64,000 nucleotides of DNA from an uncultured Oscillospiraceae bacterium (GCA_900544715.1 UQWL01000004.1:62001-126000); one strand, 5' to 3'; counted from the first letter of the stretch, positions 40,074 to 48,890 are shown. Notes: a model not told the origin generated them from the letters alone. Numbers and translations are program-made.

Positions 40074-40523
40074 ATGGCTTTTTCCCTGCGCCGCAGGCGT
40101 ACCGTTTCGGACATCCTCCTTACTTTGTTTGCCGGTTTGATTGTGTTCGGCTTTTCTTTGTACAATTTGACGCATTCCTCCACAACGGTTTCGTTTCGAC
40201 TTTTTCTGATCTTATGGATTGTGTGCTTCTGCCTTATCGCTGCGGAACTCGTTGCCGCCGTCCGCCGCAGCGTTGTACTTGACGGCGGGGAAATTGTCAT
40301 CCGCTCCGGCTTGCGCCCCGCCTGTGCGCTGCCTTTGTGCGAGATCAATTCCATTGCTCTCACCAGGGAAGCGCCGCAGAAAAAGGTTCCGTTTTTCCGA
40401 TGTTACGGGAAAGCGCATCGCAGCGGTGCGGACAGCCTGATCCTCACCTGTAAAGACGGCAAGCGATACAGGCTGGCGGTGGAATACCATCAAAGGTTTT
40501 TAGAGGCGATTAGTCGTACCTGA
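40074..40523 (+). CDS. Two-helix membrane protein with PH-like domain
   Basis: A 149-residue protein: two membrane helices at about 14-65 and a soluble part (RRSVVLDGGEIVIRSGLRPA, then LPLCEINSIALTREA and LTCKDGKRYRLAVEYHQRFL) with the strand order of bacterial PH-like domains (bPH). GAAAGGGGA is the ribosome site. It ends the gene row and is followed by a strong terminator. Confidence 0.65.
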   Translation: MAFSLRRRRTVSDILLTLFAGLIVFGFSLYNLTHSSTTVSFRLFLILWIVCFCLIAAELVAAVRRSVVLDGGEIVIRSGLRPACALPLCEINSIALTREAPQKKVPFFRCYGKAHRSGADSLILTCKDGKRYRLAVEYHQRFLEAISRT

Positions 40524-40566
40524 TGGGAACGAAGGAAATACTGCAATAAGGCGCATGACAACAACG

Positions 40567-40611
40567 GCGCATCCGGCTATTGTGTTGCCGGATGCGCTGT
40601 TTGTTCTTTTA
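40567..40611 (+). terminator. Terminator of the RHS/immunity row
   Basis: GCGCATCCGGC pairs perfectly with GCCGGATGCGC, then TGTTTGTTCTTTT. Confidence 0.85.
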
Positions 40612-40619
40612 CGGTCTCT

Positions 40620-42251
40620 TTATTTTTTCTGCGACTGGAGTTGATCATTCCAATCCAATTCATAGCTCGGATTGCCGTATTGGAACTTAATCAGGCTATT
40701 GAGCCTGCGGATCGGATTTTTGGCAAGGGCGACGCTGTTTTCCGCATAATTTGCGCCGAAGGCATCCAGGATGGGCTTGAATTGCTCCCAGCGCGCCAGG
40801 AAGCTCTTGAAATCCCTCTTTTCCTTCGGCGACCAGGCCACCTCGCTGAGTGCCTGCATGCGCGGAAAGAGGAACATCTCCAACCGGCGGACGGAGGGGA
40901 TGAATTCCGTCCACATTTCCGCTTCCACGCCGAGCACGTTTTTCACGCTCTCTGAACGAATGCCGCCCTGCACGGGCTCGAATTTGTAAGTGTTCTGTAG
41001 TGGTCGCTGCGCATAGGTCATATCAAAGTAGAAGGCCTGGTGGCGGCTCATGATCATTTCGCCGCCCTCGTTGATATATTTTTTCGCGAATTTGTCGCGC
41101 TGCGGCGTCCAATACTGGCCGACGAGGGATTTGTCGAGATTTCCCGCCTGGAGCGCCTCGTTCCAAACAATCAGCCGCTTGCCCTTCTCCTTGAGATGGG
41201 CTGCAATGCGGTTGTTGAACAAGCCCTGTAACTCCTCCACATCCTTGAGCCCATGCTCCTGGATGGCCTTTTGGCAGTGCGGGCAGGTTTTCCACTCATC
41301 CTTCGGCGCTTCATCGCCGCCGATGTGGAAATAGGGGGCGGGGAAGAGGGGCGCAATTTCATCAATGATATCAAAAATAAATTGATAGGTGCTTTCCTTG
41401 CCCGCGCAGGCGGGACGGTTCCAATCTTTCCAGTTGAGCGTTTTTTCCGGAATGGTCTTTCCATAGAACCAGTGGACCTCGCCGGGAATCTCGCGGCAGG
41501 CGAGATAGGGGTAGCCGGCGATCGCAGCGGCGAAATGCGCGGGCATGTCAATTTCCGGCACGACCATGATAAACCGCTCGGTGGCATAGGCCACGATTTC
41601 GCGGATCTGCTCCTGCGTGTAGAAGCCGGGTGCGTAGGGCTTTCCCTCCAGCCGTTTGCTTTTCCAGCCGTACAGCTGTGTATCCTTGCGTTTAGAGCCG
41701 ATCTCCGTGAGCAGCGGATACTTTTTGATTTCAATGCGCCAGCCCACATCGTCCGTCAAATGCCAGTGAAAAACGTTGAGCTTGTGCATCGCCATAAAAT
41801 CGAGATAGCGCTTCACATAGTCCACGCTCCAAAAGTAGCGGCTGGAATCCAGCATCATGCCGCGCCAGCAAAAGCGGGGCGCATCTTCGATTTTGACGCA
41901 GGCCATGGAGAGCGCTGCGGCGTTTTGGATGGTGTCTAGCTTCAAAAGCTGGCGCAGGGTTTGGATGGCATAGAATGCACCGGCGGGTGTGGAGGAGGAA
42001 ACGGCGATGCCGCTTTGTGTGCAGTCGAGCTGATAGCCTTCTTTCGGGATACAGGCGTTATATAAAAAGCGAATGTCGGCCATTTCATTGCCGTTTTGGA
42101 GAGGAAAGCGGGCTGCTTTTGCAACCAGCTCCTCAAAAAAATGGGATACGGCCTGTAATTCCGGCGCAAAATAGCAGGAGGTATCCTGTGTGAGCCTGAA
42201 TGTGCCGGTCAACTGGGATACTTTTTGGGGCAGGGGAATCAACTGGATCAT
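40620..42251 (-). CDS. Beta-N-acetylhexosaminidase, GH20 (a)
   Basis: A 543-residue enzyme that releases N-acetylglucosamine or N-acetylgalactosamine from glycans. The small alpha/beta domain covers about 1-115 and the TIM barrel 120-470. Family motifs: FHWHLTDDVGWRIEIKKYP, VPEIDMPAHFAAAIA and the catalytic Asp-Glu pair in YFHIGGDEAPKDEW. No signal peptide, so probably cytoplasmic. GAGGAGG precedes ATG. It lies 42 bp downstream of a related gene in one operon. Confidence 0.93.
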   Translation of the reverse strand: MIQLIPLPQKVSQLTGTFRLTQDTSCYFAPELQAVSHFFEELVAKAARFPLQNGNEMADIRFLYNACIPKEGYQLDCTQSGIAVSSSTPAGAFYAIQTLRQLLKLDTIQNAAALSMACVKIEDAPRFCWRGMMLDSSRYFWSVDYVKRYLDFMAMHKLNVFHWHLTDDVGWRIEIKKYPLLTEIGSKRKDTQLYGWKSKRLEGKPYAPGFYTQEQIREIVAYATERFIMVVPEIDMPAHFAAAIAGYPYLACREIPGEVHWFYGKTIPEKTLNWKDWNRPACAGKESTYQFIFDIIDEIAPLFPAPYFHIGGDEAPKDEWKTCPHCQKAIQEHGLKDVEELQGLFNNRIAAHLKEKGKRLIVWNEALQAGNLDKSLVGQYWTPQRDKFAKKYINEGGEMIMSRHQAFYFDMTYAQRPLQNTYKFEPVQGGIRSESVKNVLGVEAEMWTEFIPSVRRLEMFLFPRMQALSEVAWSPKEKRDFKSFLARWEQFKPILDAFGANYAENSVALAKNPIRRLNSLIKFQYGNPSYELDWNDQLQSQKK

Positions 42252-42293
42252 AAGTCCTCCTCAAAACTACTGGATTGAATTTTATACTCAAAA

Positions 42294-43877
42294 TTAGCGG
42301 TGTTGCTTTCTCACTGATTTTTTGACCTTGGCGTCGTCAATCAAATTATGCAGGCCCGCCCAGTGCAGCTGCCGGCGGTTAAACCAGAGGGAATAGCCCT
42401 TTGCGCGCAGGGCGCCCGGCATTGCCTGCTTGAGTGTTGCGGGGTGTTCCACGCCGTATACGGACAGCAGGCGGTAATAATCCTCGAGCTTTTGCTGAAA
42501 ATGTGCCCAGCTTCTGTTTTTCGGCGCTGTCCAGGCGATTTCTGCAATCGCTCCCAGGCGCGGATAGGTGCAGTAATCGGCCTTTTTCATACTGGGCACA
42601 TATTCCGTCCAGAGCGGTGCTTCCAAGCCAAGCAGATTTTTGGCCGAGGCTTCGTCGATGTGGGGGATTTCCGGCGTGTTTTCATAAGTCGCCTGCAGGT
42701 TGAACCAGCCGTAGGGCAAATCAAGATAGTAGGGGAAGGATACGGAGTTTACCATGCGGCGCCCCGCCGTGATTTCCGCCTGAGTGTTTGGCGGCATGCC
42801 GCACATCTGCCATACGATATCGCGGTCGAGCCACTCCGTCGCCTCCACGGAATCCCAGTTCCACATCATGGAGGTAACGCCTTTTTCCTTGAGATACCGG
42901 CTGACACGGCTCATAAAAAATTGCTGAAGCTCCTCCTCATCCTGCAATCCGGTCTTTTTCATGAGGGCTTGGCAGTGGGGGCAGAGCTGCCAGCGCATTT
43001 TGACAACTTCATCGCCGCCAAGGTGAAAATACCCATCCGGGAACAGCGGAATTAATTCATCAAGCACGTCAAAAATAAATGAATAGGTGCTCTCCTTCCC
43101 GGCGCAGAGAATATCATGCTTAACGCCCCAATGCGTCGCCACGGGCAGTGAGCGGTCAAAGCAACTCAGCTCCTGGTAGCAGGCGATGGCGGCCTGCATG
43201 TGGCCGGGCATATCGATCTCCGGAATCACCTTAATGTATTTGGAGTGCGCGTAGGCGACTACCTCGCGGATATCCTCCTGCGTATAAAACCCGGAATGGG
43301 GGCGAAAGCCGAAATTCGTGTGGGAGCGTTTTGATCCAAACTCCGTCAGGCGCGGGTATTTTTTAATTTCCACGCGCCAGCCCTGATCCTCCGTCAGATG
43401 CCAGTGGAAAATGTTGAGCTTATGTACCGCCATGAGATCAAGGAAGTGCTTAATATCCTCAACCGGATAGAAATACCGACCGACATCGAGCATAAAGCCG
43501 CGGTAATGGTAGAGGGGCGCATCATCGATGCTGAGGCTTGGAATATTGCAGCCGCCGGTCAGCAGAATTTGCCTCAGCGTTTGCAGCGCATAAAAAAGGC
43601 CCGCCTCCCCGGCGGAGGAAATGCAAATTTCCTGCTCGGAAACCTCTATCCGGTATGCCTCCGGATCCCCCTCTTCCGTTCGGGTGAGCAAAAGCCGTGT
43701 TGTGCCCTCCGGCTGGGTCAATGTAAAATGAAAATTTTGCCTTAAAAAGGATTGAAAGTCTGCAATCGCCGCCTGTGGAAGCACAGAGTTGACCAGTGCC
43801 GTTTCGGCGGAAAACGGAAAGCTGCCTGCGCCTTGGTGGATCGTCATATTCTTTGGTTCTGGAATAATGTGGATCAT
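42294..43877 (-). CDS. Beta-N-acetylhexosaminidase, GH20 (b)
   Basis: A 527-residue paralogue of the downstream gene. ATG 43877 (MIHIIPEPKNMTIHQGAG) has AAAAGGGG upstream; TTG 43883 is an alternative. Motifs: FHWHLTEDQGWRVEIKKYP, IPEIDMPGHMQAAIA and the catalytic pair in YFHLGGDEVVKMRW. There is no signal peptide. Two cytoplasmic GH20 enzymes in tandem imply import of amino-sugar oligosaccharides, although no transporter is adjacent. Confidence 0.93.
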   Translation of the reverse strand: MIHIIPEPKNMTIHQGAGSFPFSAETALVNSVLPQAAIADFQSFLRQNFHFTLTQPEGTTRLLLTRTEEGDPEAYRIEVSEQEICISSAGEAGLFYALQTLRQILLTGGCNIPSLSIDDAPLYHYRGFMLDVGRYFYPVEDIKHFLDLMAVHKLNIFHWHLTEDQGWRVEIKKYPRLTEFGSKRSHTNFGFRPHSGFYTQEDIREVVAYAHSKYIKVIPEIDMPGHMQAAIACYQELSCFDRSLPVATHWGVKHDILCAGKESTYSFIFDVLDELIPLFPDGYFHLGGDEVVKMRWQLCPHCQALMKKTGLQDEEELQQFFMSRVSRYLKEKGVTSMMWNWDSVEATEWLDRDIVWQMCGMPPNTQAEITAGRRMVNSVSFPYYLDLPYGWFNLQATYENTPEIPHIDEASAKNLLGLEAPLWTEYVPSMKKADYCTYPRLGAIAEIAWTAPKNRSWAHFQQKLEDYYRLLSVYGVEHPATLKQAMPGALRAKGYSLWFNRRQLHWAGLHNLIDDAKVKKSVRKQHR

Positions 43878-44095
43878 CAGCAAAGCCCCTTTTAAAAACT
43901 TTATTTTGTACCATTATAGCAACGTTTTTTGGCAGGCGCAAGCAGCGGGGTGCAGAAAGCATTCGGCCAGGAGGGATTTTTCAGTTGCTTCCATTCATAT
44001 TTTCCACTGTTTTGTTCAAACTAGGAGTGGACATTGATCAGGGCACAGGCCGCAATGGTTAGCCTGCCCGTTGTCCGTGAAGGGAGGTGAACGGA

Positions 44096-44287
44096 ATGTC
44101 TCAGCAGAATCAGAATAATCAGTTCAACAATCAGCAAAATCAGAACAACCAGTTCAACAACCAGCAGAATCAGAAGAACAACAAGGCGAAGCAGCAGGCG
44201 ACAAATAACCGTAACCAGCAGAACCAGCAGAATCGCCAGAACCAGAGCTTCCAGAACCAGCGGCAGGAAAATGAAAACCAGTTTTAA
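44096..44287 (+). CDS. Gln/Asn-rich low-complexity protein
   Basis: A 63-residue protein made almost entirely of Gln and Asn with a few Phe, Lys and Arg; the unit NNQFNNQQNQ is repeated. GGGAGGTG lies six bases before ATG 44096. Such composition is prion-like and disordered; small Q/N-rich proteins are seen in spore coats of Firmicutes but the role here is unknown. It has its own terminator. Confidence 0.7.
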   Translation: MSQQNQNNQFNNQQNQNNQFNNQQNQKNNKAKQQATNNRNQQNQQNRQNQSFQNQRQENENQF

Positions 44288-44336
44288 CGATTGATTTTTT
44301 AAGCCCTTGTTTCAAACGCAACCATATGCTGATCCG

Positions 44337-44386
44337 GGAAGAACCGGCCGGTGCTCACGCAGCGGCGGGTTCTTCCAATTTTTTAT
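44337..44386 (+). terminator. Terminator of the Q/N-rich gene
   Basis: GGAAGAACC pairs with GGTTCTTCC across a long GC loop, then AATTTTTTAT. Confidence 0.8.
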
Positions 44387-44553
44387 CTGTTTTTTCAGTT
44401 ACGGTGCTTAAAAACAGCGTATCAGATCATTGACTTCTTTCGATTTGTTTGATAATATAAAAACGCAGCATATTGCATATAAATTATTAAGTATAATATA
44501 TTTTATTGTGGTCAAATTTGGCGTTATCAAACAATAGAAATGAGGCTGAGAAA

Positions 44554-45510
44554 ATGAAAAAGCATGGGCTTCGATGGCTTTCCCTCTGCATGGCTGCTTT
44601 CATGGTGATCTCCATGGCAGCCTGCGGTGGCGGCGAGGAAACAGACACGTCATCTGGAGAGAGCGGCCAGCCCGCGGCCTCCGCGGCGGGCAACGATGAA
44701 ATGCTGGGCGGGGCGGAAAGCGAATCGGCAGAGGAGAGCGTCTTTGCGGCGGATCCATCTGCGACCGTGCCCCCTGGGGAGAGCGCGACAGAGCAGGAAG
44801 GCAAACCGGAACCATCCCGTGGGGCACCGACCAAGACGCCGCAAGCTGAAAAATTGCCGGCAACCAAGACGGAAATTCTCGCGCTGTATACAACGGTGAT
44901 GAACAAGGCAAAATCAGGAAAACCCGGCTTTAGAAAGGTAGAGTATCAGGAGCTTACGAAGAAAGATTTTGATAGCGGCGCTGTCAACTGGATTCTGGAT
45001 CAGGCGGGTAATTATATGACAAGCCCGGAAAAGGCCAACGCCAATCCGAGCGTCAATCAAAAGGGCGGGGATATGACATGGTTCCCTGTGTATAACGGAA
45101 GTGCCGGCTGCATGATCGCGCAAAGCGATGCGGATAAGGCGATTCAAAGCGCAAGCTGCACAAAGCTTGATAACGGCAACTATAAACTCGTTATTAAGCT
45201 GAGGCCGGAAACAAACCCGGAGCCTTTGGTAAGCTACCATGGGAAAATGTTCTCTCCGCTATCGAAAAAGGATATTGACGCTGAACTGGGGAAATTGACG
45301 CTCTTACTCCGAGTGGATCACTATGCCGTGAAATACCGTGATTGTACGGCAACCCTGATTTGCAACCCCAAAACAAATCAAATTGTCTCGCTGGAGCAAA
45401 TCATGTATTGCGACATTACGGCGAAAGGCCGCATCAAGGTTTTGTTTATGGATATTGAGGGTGGAGCTACCCTGCGCAACACTTTAAAGATTACAAACTT
45501 CCAGTATTAA
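44554..45510 (+). CDS. Putative lipoprotein
   Basis: A 318-residue lipoprotein: signal MKKHGLRWLSLCMAAFMVIS with lipobox SMAAC, then a Ser/Glu/Pro-rich linker (about 25-105) and a globular domain (VKYRDCTATLICNPKTNQIV, LEQIMYCDIT). ATG 44554 is used with GAGG upstream. The core domain looks beta-rich and carries a cysteine pair. No family recognised. Confidence 0.75.
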   Translation: MKKHGLRWLSLCMAAFMVISMAACGGGEETDTSSGESGQPAASAAGNDEMLGGAESESAEESVFAADPSATVPPGESATEQEGKPEPSRGAPTKTPQAEKLPATKTEILALYTTVMNKAKSGKPGFRKVEYQELTKKDFDSGAVNWILDQAGNYMTSPEKANANPSVNQKGGDMTWFPVYNGSAGCMIAQSDADKAIQSASCTKLDNGNYKLVIKLRPETNPEPLVSYHGKMFSPLSKKDIDAELGKLTLLLRVDHYAVKYRDCTATLICNPKTNQIVSLEQIMYCDITAKGRIKVLFMDIEGGATLRNTLKITNFQY

Positions 45511-45527
45511 TCGTCCTTATGAATTTG

Positions 45528-45560
45528 AAAAGCGCCCCGCACAGGCGGGGCGCTTTGATA
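45528..45560 (+). terminator. Terminator of the lipoprotein gene
   Basis: AAAGCGCCCCGC pairs with GCGGGGCGCTTT around a short loop, then GATATATA; a second stem (GGTGGGCGAA/TTCGCCCACC) follows at 45565-45590. Confidence 0.65.
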
Positions 45561-45706
45561 TATAGGTGGGCGAACTGGGTTCGCCCACCTTTCCCCGCGT
45601 ATCACGAAGGCTTACACACAATCTCCCTATAGCTTTTGGAGCGCAAAACGCCAAAATTGCTTTCCCTATGCCAGAGATGGTTTGGAGAAATTTTTGGGGG
45701 ATCATA

Positions 45707-45735
45707 TTGACAAGGATCGTTGTCAATGTTATCCT
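45707..45735 (+). promoter_or_regulatory. Promoter of the XRE/zinc-ribbon gene
   Basis: TTGACA (45707-45712), 17 bp, TATCCT (45730-45735). The -35 is inside the first of two palindromes and the start point inside or beside the second. Confidence 0.7.
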
Positions 45736-45759
45736 GAATATGACAAAGATCATTGTCAT
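45707..45759 (+). promoter_or_regulatory. Twin 20-bp palindromic operators
   Basis: TTGACAAGGATCGTTGTCAA (45707-45726) and ATGACAAAGATCATTGTCAT (45740-45759) are near-identical dyads with a TGACAA-n-GATC-n-TTGTCA core and centres 33 bp apart, about three helix turns. They flank the promoter, so the XRE product very likely represses itself. Confidence 0.8.
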
Positions 45760-45784
45760 ATTGACTGCATGAAGAAAGGGGGAT

Positions 45785-46336
45785 TTGCGTTTGCTCACAA
45801 ACCGGGTCGCGCTCCTGCGTAAGCAGGCGGGCTGTAGCCAAAAAGTTTTCGGAAATCTGATCGGCGCTTCGCGGCAAACGGTCAGCCTGATTGAGCGGGG
45901 AGACTATAACCCGTCCGTCAGCCTTGCCCTGAGGATCGCACAGGTGTTCGGAAAACCGGTAGAAGAAATTTTTTGCCTGAAGGAGGAAATCGGTATGCGG
46001 TATTGTGGAAATTGTATGGTGCTCTGCGAGAGTACGGAATGTCCGGTTTGCGGAAGCCGAAAGTTAAGACAGCCACAGGAAAATGATCCGGTCTTTCTGG
46101 TGAATCAAGATTTTTTCCATGCGCGGTTTCTGGAAGACGCTCTCAATGAAGCGAAAATTCCCTTTGAAAAGCGCGGTCGGCTCGGTCGGGGCATGACACT
46201 CCGGCTGGGAGAGGGGATGGAGGAATACGACTTCTTTGTTCCTTTCGGTACGTATGAAAGATGCAAGCAACTCCTAAACGAACTCTGCGATGAGGAGGGC
46301 CCGCTTGCAAACACCGATACGGAAACGCATTTTTAA
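45785..46336 (+). CDS. XRE regulator fused to a zinc-ribbon domain
   Basis: A 183-residue protein from TTG 45785 behind AAAGGGGGA. Residues 5-63 are an HTH_3 domain (LRKQAGCSQKVFGNLIGASR, TVSLIERGDYNPSVSLALRI). From residue 71 a second module begins MRYCGNCMVLCESTECPVCG, a four-cysteine zinc ribbon, followed by a DUF2007-like part. A perfect AGGAGG at 45981-45986 lies eight bases before the internal ATG 45995, so the zinc module can also be made alone. Many relatives have these as two genes. The twin operators upstream suggest autoregulation. Confidence 0.75.
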   Translation: MRLLTNRVALLRKQAGCSQKVFGNLIGASRQTVSLIERGDYNPSVSLALRIAQVFGKPVEEIFCLKEEIGMRYCGNCMVLCESTECPVCGSRKLRQPQENDPVFLVNQDFFHARFLEDALNEAKIPFEKRGRLGRGMTLRLGEGMEEYDFFVPFGTYERCKQLLNELCDEEGPLANTDTETHF

Positions 46337-46395
46337 AGGACTCGCTGGATGGCGCCGTAAAGGTGAAAAGAAAATCATATATAAAATTTTATTTA

Positions 46396-46436
46396 CAGAA
46401 CCCAACCGAATTGTTTTGGTTGGGTTCTGTTTAATC
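46396..46436. terminator. Bidirectional terminator
   Basis: CAGAACCCAACC pairs with GGTTGGGTTCTG; TTTAAT follows on one strand and TAAATAAAATTTT on the other. It separates the XRE gene from convergent metG. Confidence 0.7.
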
Positions 46437-48035
46437 CTATTCCGGCTCAATCCGCTGAAACAAAATCCTCGTCTCCGGTAGTTGGAATCCCCCTGTGATG
46501 CTCTGCGGTTCCCAGGTTTTTTGAAGCCCCAGCCAACCGATCACCCGATCAGAGGAGAAGGGGAGGAAAGGCCGCAGCAGCACCGCGAGATTCCCGATGA
46601 GCTGGATGCAGTTGAAAAGTGTTTTGGCGCAACCGTCAGGCGACTCAGTGCGTGTCATCCATGGCTTTCCCGCGTCGAAATACCGGTTCCCAAAGCGTGT
46701 AAGCTCCATCAGGGCGTTGAGCGCGTCTTTGATGCGCCCTTTTTCGATCTGTTCGCCCGCAAGTGGAAAAATGGCTTCGATTTGGCGCCAAACCTCCGGG
46801 TCGATGGCCGCATCCGGCACCTTGCCTTCGCCGTATTTTTGTAGAAAAGCGAGCGTCCGGTTGATGAAATTCCCGTAAGCGCCGACCAACTCGCCGTTGA
46901 TCCGCTCCGCAAACTCGTGCGGGGAAAAGTCCGCGTCCCGCCGCTCCGGGCCGTTCACCAGGAAAAAGTAGCGGATTGCGTCCGGCTGGTAATGCGCGGC
47001 CAGATCTTTGACCCACACTGCCCAATTTTGGCTTGTTGAGATGCGCCTGCCCTCAAGCGTCATATATTCGCTGGAGATGATTTCATCCGGCAGATGGAAC
47101 GCTTCTCCTCCTGCGTCCCCATAGGCGAGCAGCAGGGCGGGGAGGATGACCGTGTGGAAGGGGACGTTATCCTTGCCATGCACGTAGTAATGCCGGGCCT
47201 CCGGCCCCCATAACGCCCGAAAATCCGTGCCCCGCTCGCGGCATACCGCTTCGCTCATGGAGAGATAACCGAGCACGTTTTCCGCCCAGATATAAATTTT
47301 TTTGTGTTCATAACCCGCCTTTGGCACGTCGATCCCCCAATCGAGGTCGCGGGTGATCGCCCGGTCGCGCAGCCCTTCATCCAGATATCGGCGTGTGAAG
47401 GCAATCGCATTTTTCCGCCAGCCAGGATGGCTTTCCAGCAGGGCGGTGAGCTCCGGCAGCAGCTTTGTCAACGCAAGATAAAGCTGTTTGCTCTGCCGGA
47501 ATTCGATTGCCGCGCCGCACTGTGCGCAGTGCGCGGCTTGCAGTTGCTCCGCTTCCAGCACGGCGCCGCAGGCATCACACTGATCCCCGCGCGCCGCTTC
47601 TCCGCAGAAAGGGCAGGCGCCAACAACGAGCCGGTCTGTCAGCACGCCGCAGTGCGGGCAGACGGCTTGCGGCGCTTCCCGCTCATAGATGAGTTCGCTT
47701 TGGTATAGAGCCTTGTGAAAATCGCGGACAAATCGTTTGTGCTCCTCTGAGGAGGTTTTTCCATAGCGGTCGTAGCTGAAGCCAAGCTTGTCAAACACCT
47801 CGCAGAATTCCGCGTGGTATTGGTCACTTACCTCCTGCGGTGTGCGCCCCTCCTGCCGGGCGCGGATGGTGATGGGTGTGCCGTGGCAGTCGCTGCCGGA
47901 AACGTAATAGACGCAGTCGCCCCTGGCGCGGAAATACCGCGCGAGCACGTCGCCCGGCAGGAGGGAGGCGATATGGCCGATGTGCAGCGGGCCGTTGGCA
48001 TAGGGCCAGGCGCCGCCGATGAGAATATTTTGCAT
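46437..48035 (-). CDS. metG: Methionyl-tRNA synthetase
   Basis: A 532-residue class I synthetase charging tRNA-Met. ATG 48035 (MQNILIGGAWPYANGPLHIG) has AAAGGAAG upstream; the frame open to 48179 lies in the leader. The HIGH motif is PLHIGH. Four CxxC pairs (CPHC, CPFC, CDAC, CAQC) make the zinc knuckles of the connective peptide. The KMSKS position reads GRRISTSQNW, a departure from KMSKS/KFSTS. There is no C-terminal tRNA-binding domain, as in short bacterial forms. Control by a T-box leader is visible upstream. Confidence 0.95.
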   Translation of the reverse strand: MQNILIGGAWPYANGPLHIGHIASLLPGDVLARYFRARGDCVYYVSGSDCHGTPITIRARQEGRTPQEVSDQYHAEFCEVFDKLGFSYDRYGKTSSEEHKRFVRDFHKALYQSELIYEREAPQAVCPHCGVLTDRLVVGACPFCGEAARGDQCDACGAVLEAEQLQAAHCAQCGAAIEFRQSKQLYLALTKLLPELTALLESHPGWRKNAIAFTRRYLDEGLRDRAITRDLDWGIDVPKAGYEHKKIYIWAENVLGYLSMSEAVCRERGTDFRALWGPEARHYYVHGKDNVPFHTVILPALLLAYGDAGGEAFHLPDEIISSEYMTLEGRRISTSQNWAVWVKDLAAHYQPDAIRYFFLVNGPERRDADFSPHEFAERINGELVGAYGNFINRTLAFLQKYGEGKVPDAAIDPEVWRQIEAIFPLAGEQIEKGRIKDALNALMELTRFGNRYFDAGKPWMTRTESPDGCAKTLFNCIQLIGNLAVLLRPFLPFSSDRVIGWLGLQKTWEPQSITGGFQLPETRILFQRIEPE

Positions 48036-48059
48036 TTGAATCAGGCTTCCTTTCATTTC

Positions 48060-48425
48060 TGTTTGGATTGGTAACGATGCATTTGAAGCATCAAAAAAGC
48101 TCTCACCTCCCGAATCTGCAGAATCGCAAATTTCGGGGACGAGAGCTTTGCTCCGTGTTACCACCCCAAGTTCACCCACACCTCACGATGCGGGCCTTAT
48201 CGGGTGCGGGCGGGAAATGATCCGCCGATACCCTATCTCGATAACGGGAGAAACCCGGCGCAGCCTGAGGCGTTTCAAGGGCTCAATTTGCCTTCGGTGC
48301 GCGGCTCCGAGACCATGTTCGGCGCAGGCGGGCCTTTCTCCCTTCTCAGCAAACGGGATTCTCTGTAAAAGCGCTCTGCACGTACTCTTTCTCTTCACAG
48401 CCTGTGTACAATAGAGGATGTTCTA
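48060..48425 (-). promoter_or_regulatory. T-box riboswitch, methionine
   Basis: The minus-strand leader of metG has the T-box sequence GGGGTGGTAACACGG (48153-48167), a stem I with GAACATGGTC (48311-48320) that presents an AUG specifier, and a terminator (48093-48150) with the stem AAAGCTCTCGTCCCC against GGG..TGAGAGCTTT and TTTTTT. Uncharged tRNA-Met would favour the antiterminator and metG expression. Confidence 0.85.
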
Positions 48426-48436
48426 TTATACCGATT

Positions 48437-48464
48437 ATTATAACCGGTTTTCAGAAAAATGCAA
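48437..48464 (-). promoter_or_regulatory. Promoter of metG
   Basis: On the minus strand TTGCAT, 16 bp, TATAAT (48437-48442). The T-box begins about 10 bp further. Confidence 0.6.
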
Positions 48465-48523
48465 CTACCACCAAGATAAACAAGAAGCACCATGTATATA
48501 ATGTTATCTTAATTTTAAATATG

Positions 48524-48553
48524 TTGACAACATAGAAATTTAAATAATATAAT
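48524..48553 (+). promoter_or_regulatory. Promoter of the small membrane protein
   Basis: TTGACA (48524-48529), 18 bp, TATAAT (48548-48553). Confidence 0.75.
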
Positions 48554-48590
48554 TCTAAAAAATTACCTGAGAAAGATAGGGGGCCTGCAG

Positions 48591-48890
48591 ATGAAACGGC
48601 TTACTTTCTCCTGTGGGACAGCGGCAAAGATCGCTGTTGGCGTTTATGCGGGGATCGTTTTTTTGCTGGGGACTTTTTGCATTCCGTGTAACATCGTGGG
48701 GATGGGCACTGACGTGGAAATTAAACAAATTGCCTTTCGTCCGCTCTGGTATATTAATAATATCTACCTTGACCAGCATTATACTTACCAATTCAACATA
48801 ATGCTTGCCTTGTATTTGCTGCTGGTGCTGACGATCCTCTTGTTTTGCGTCCTGTTTCTCCTTCGAAAGAACAGCGAAAAGCAAATATAG
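48591..48890 (+). CDS. Small two-helix membrane protein
   Basis: A 99-residue protein with two membrane helices (about 12-32 and 72-95) and an extracytoplasmic loop (TDVEIKQIAFRPLWYINNIY). It ends in a basic tail. It has its own promoter and terminator. No family recognised. Confidence 0.7.
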   Translation: MKRLTFSCGTAAKIAVGVYAGIVFLLGTFCIPCNIVGMGTDVEIKQIAFRPLWYINNIYLDQHYTYQFNIMLALYLLLVLTILLFCVLFLLRKNSEKQI

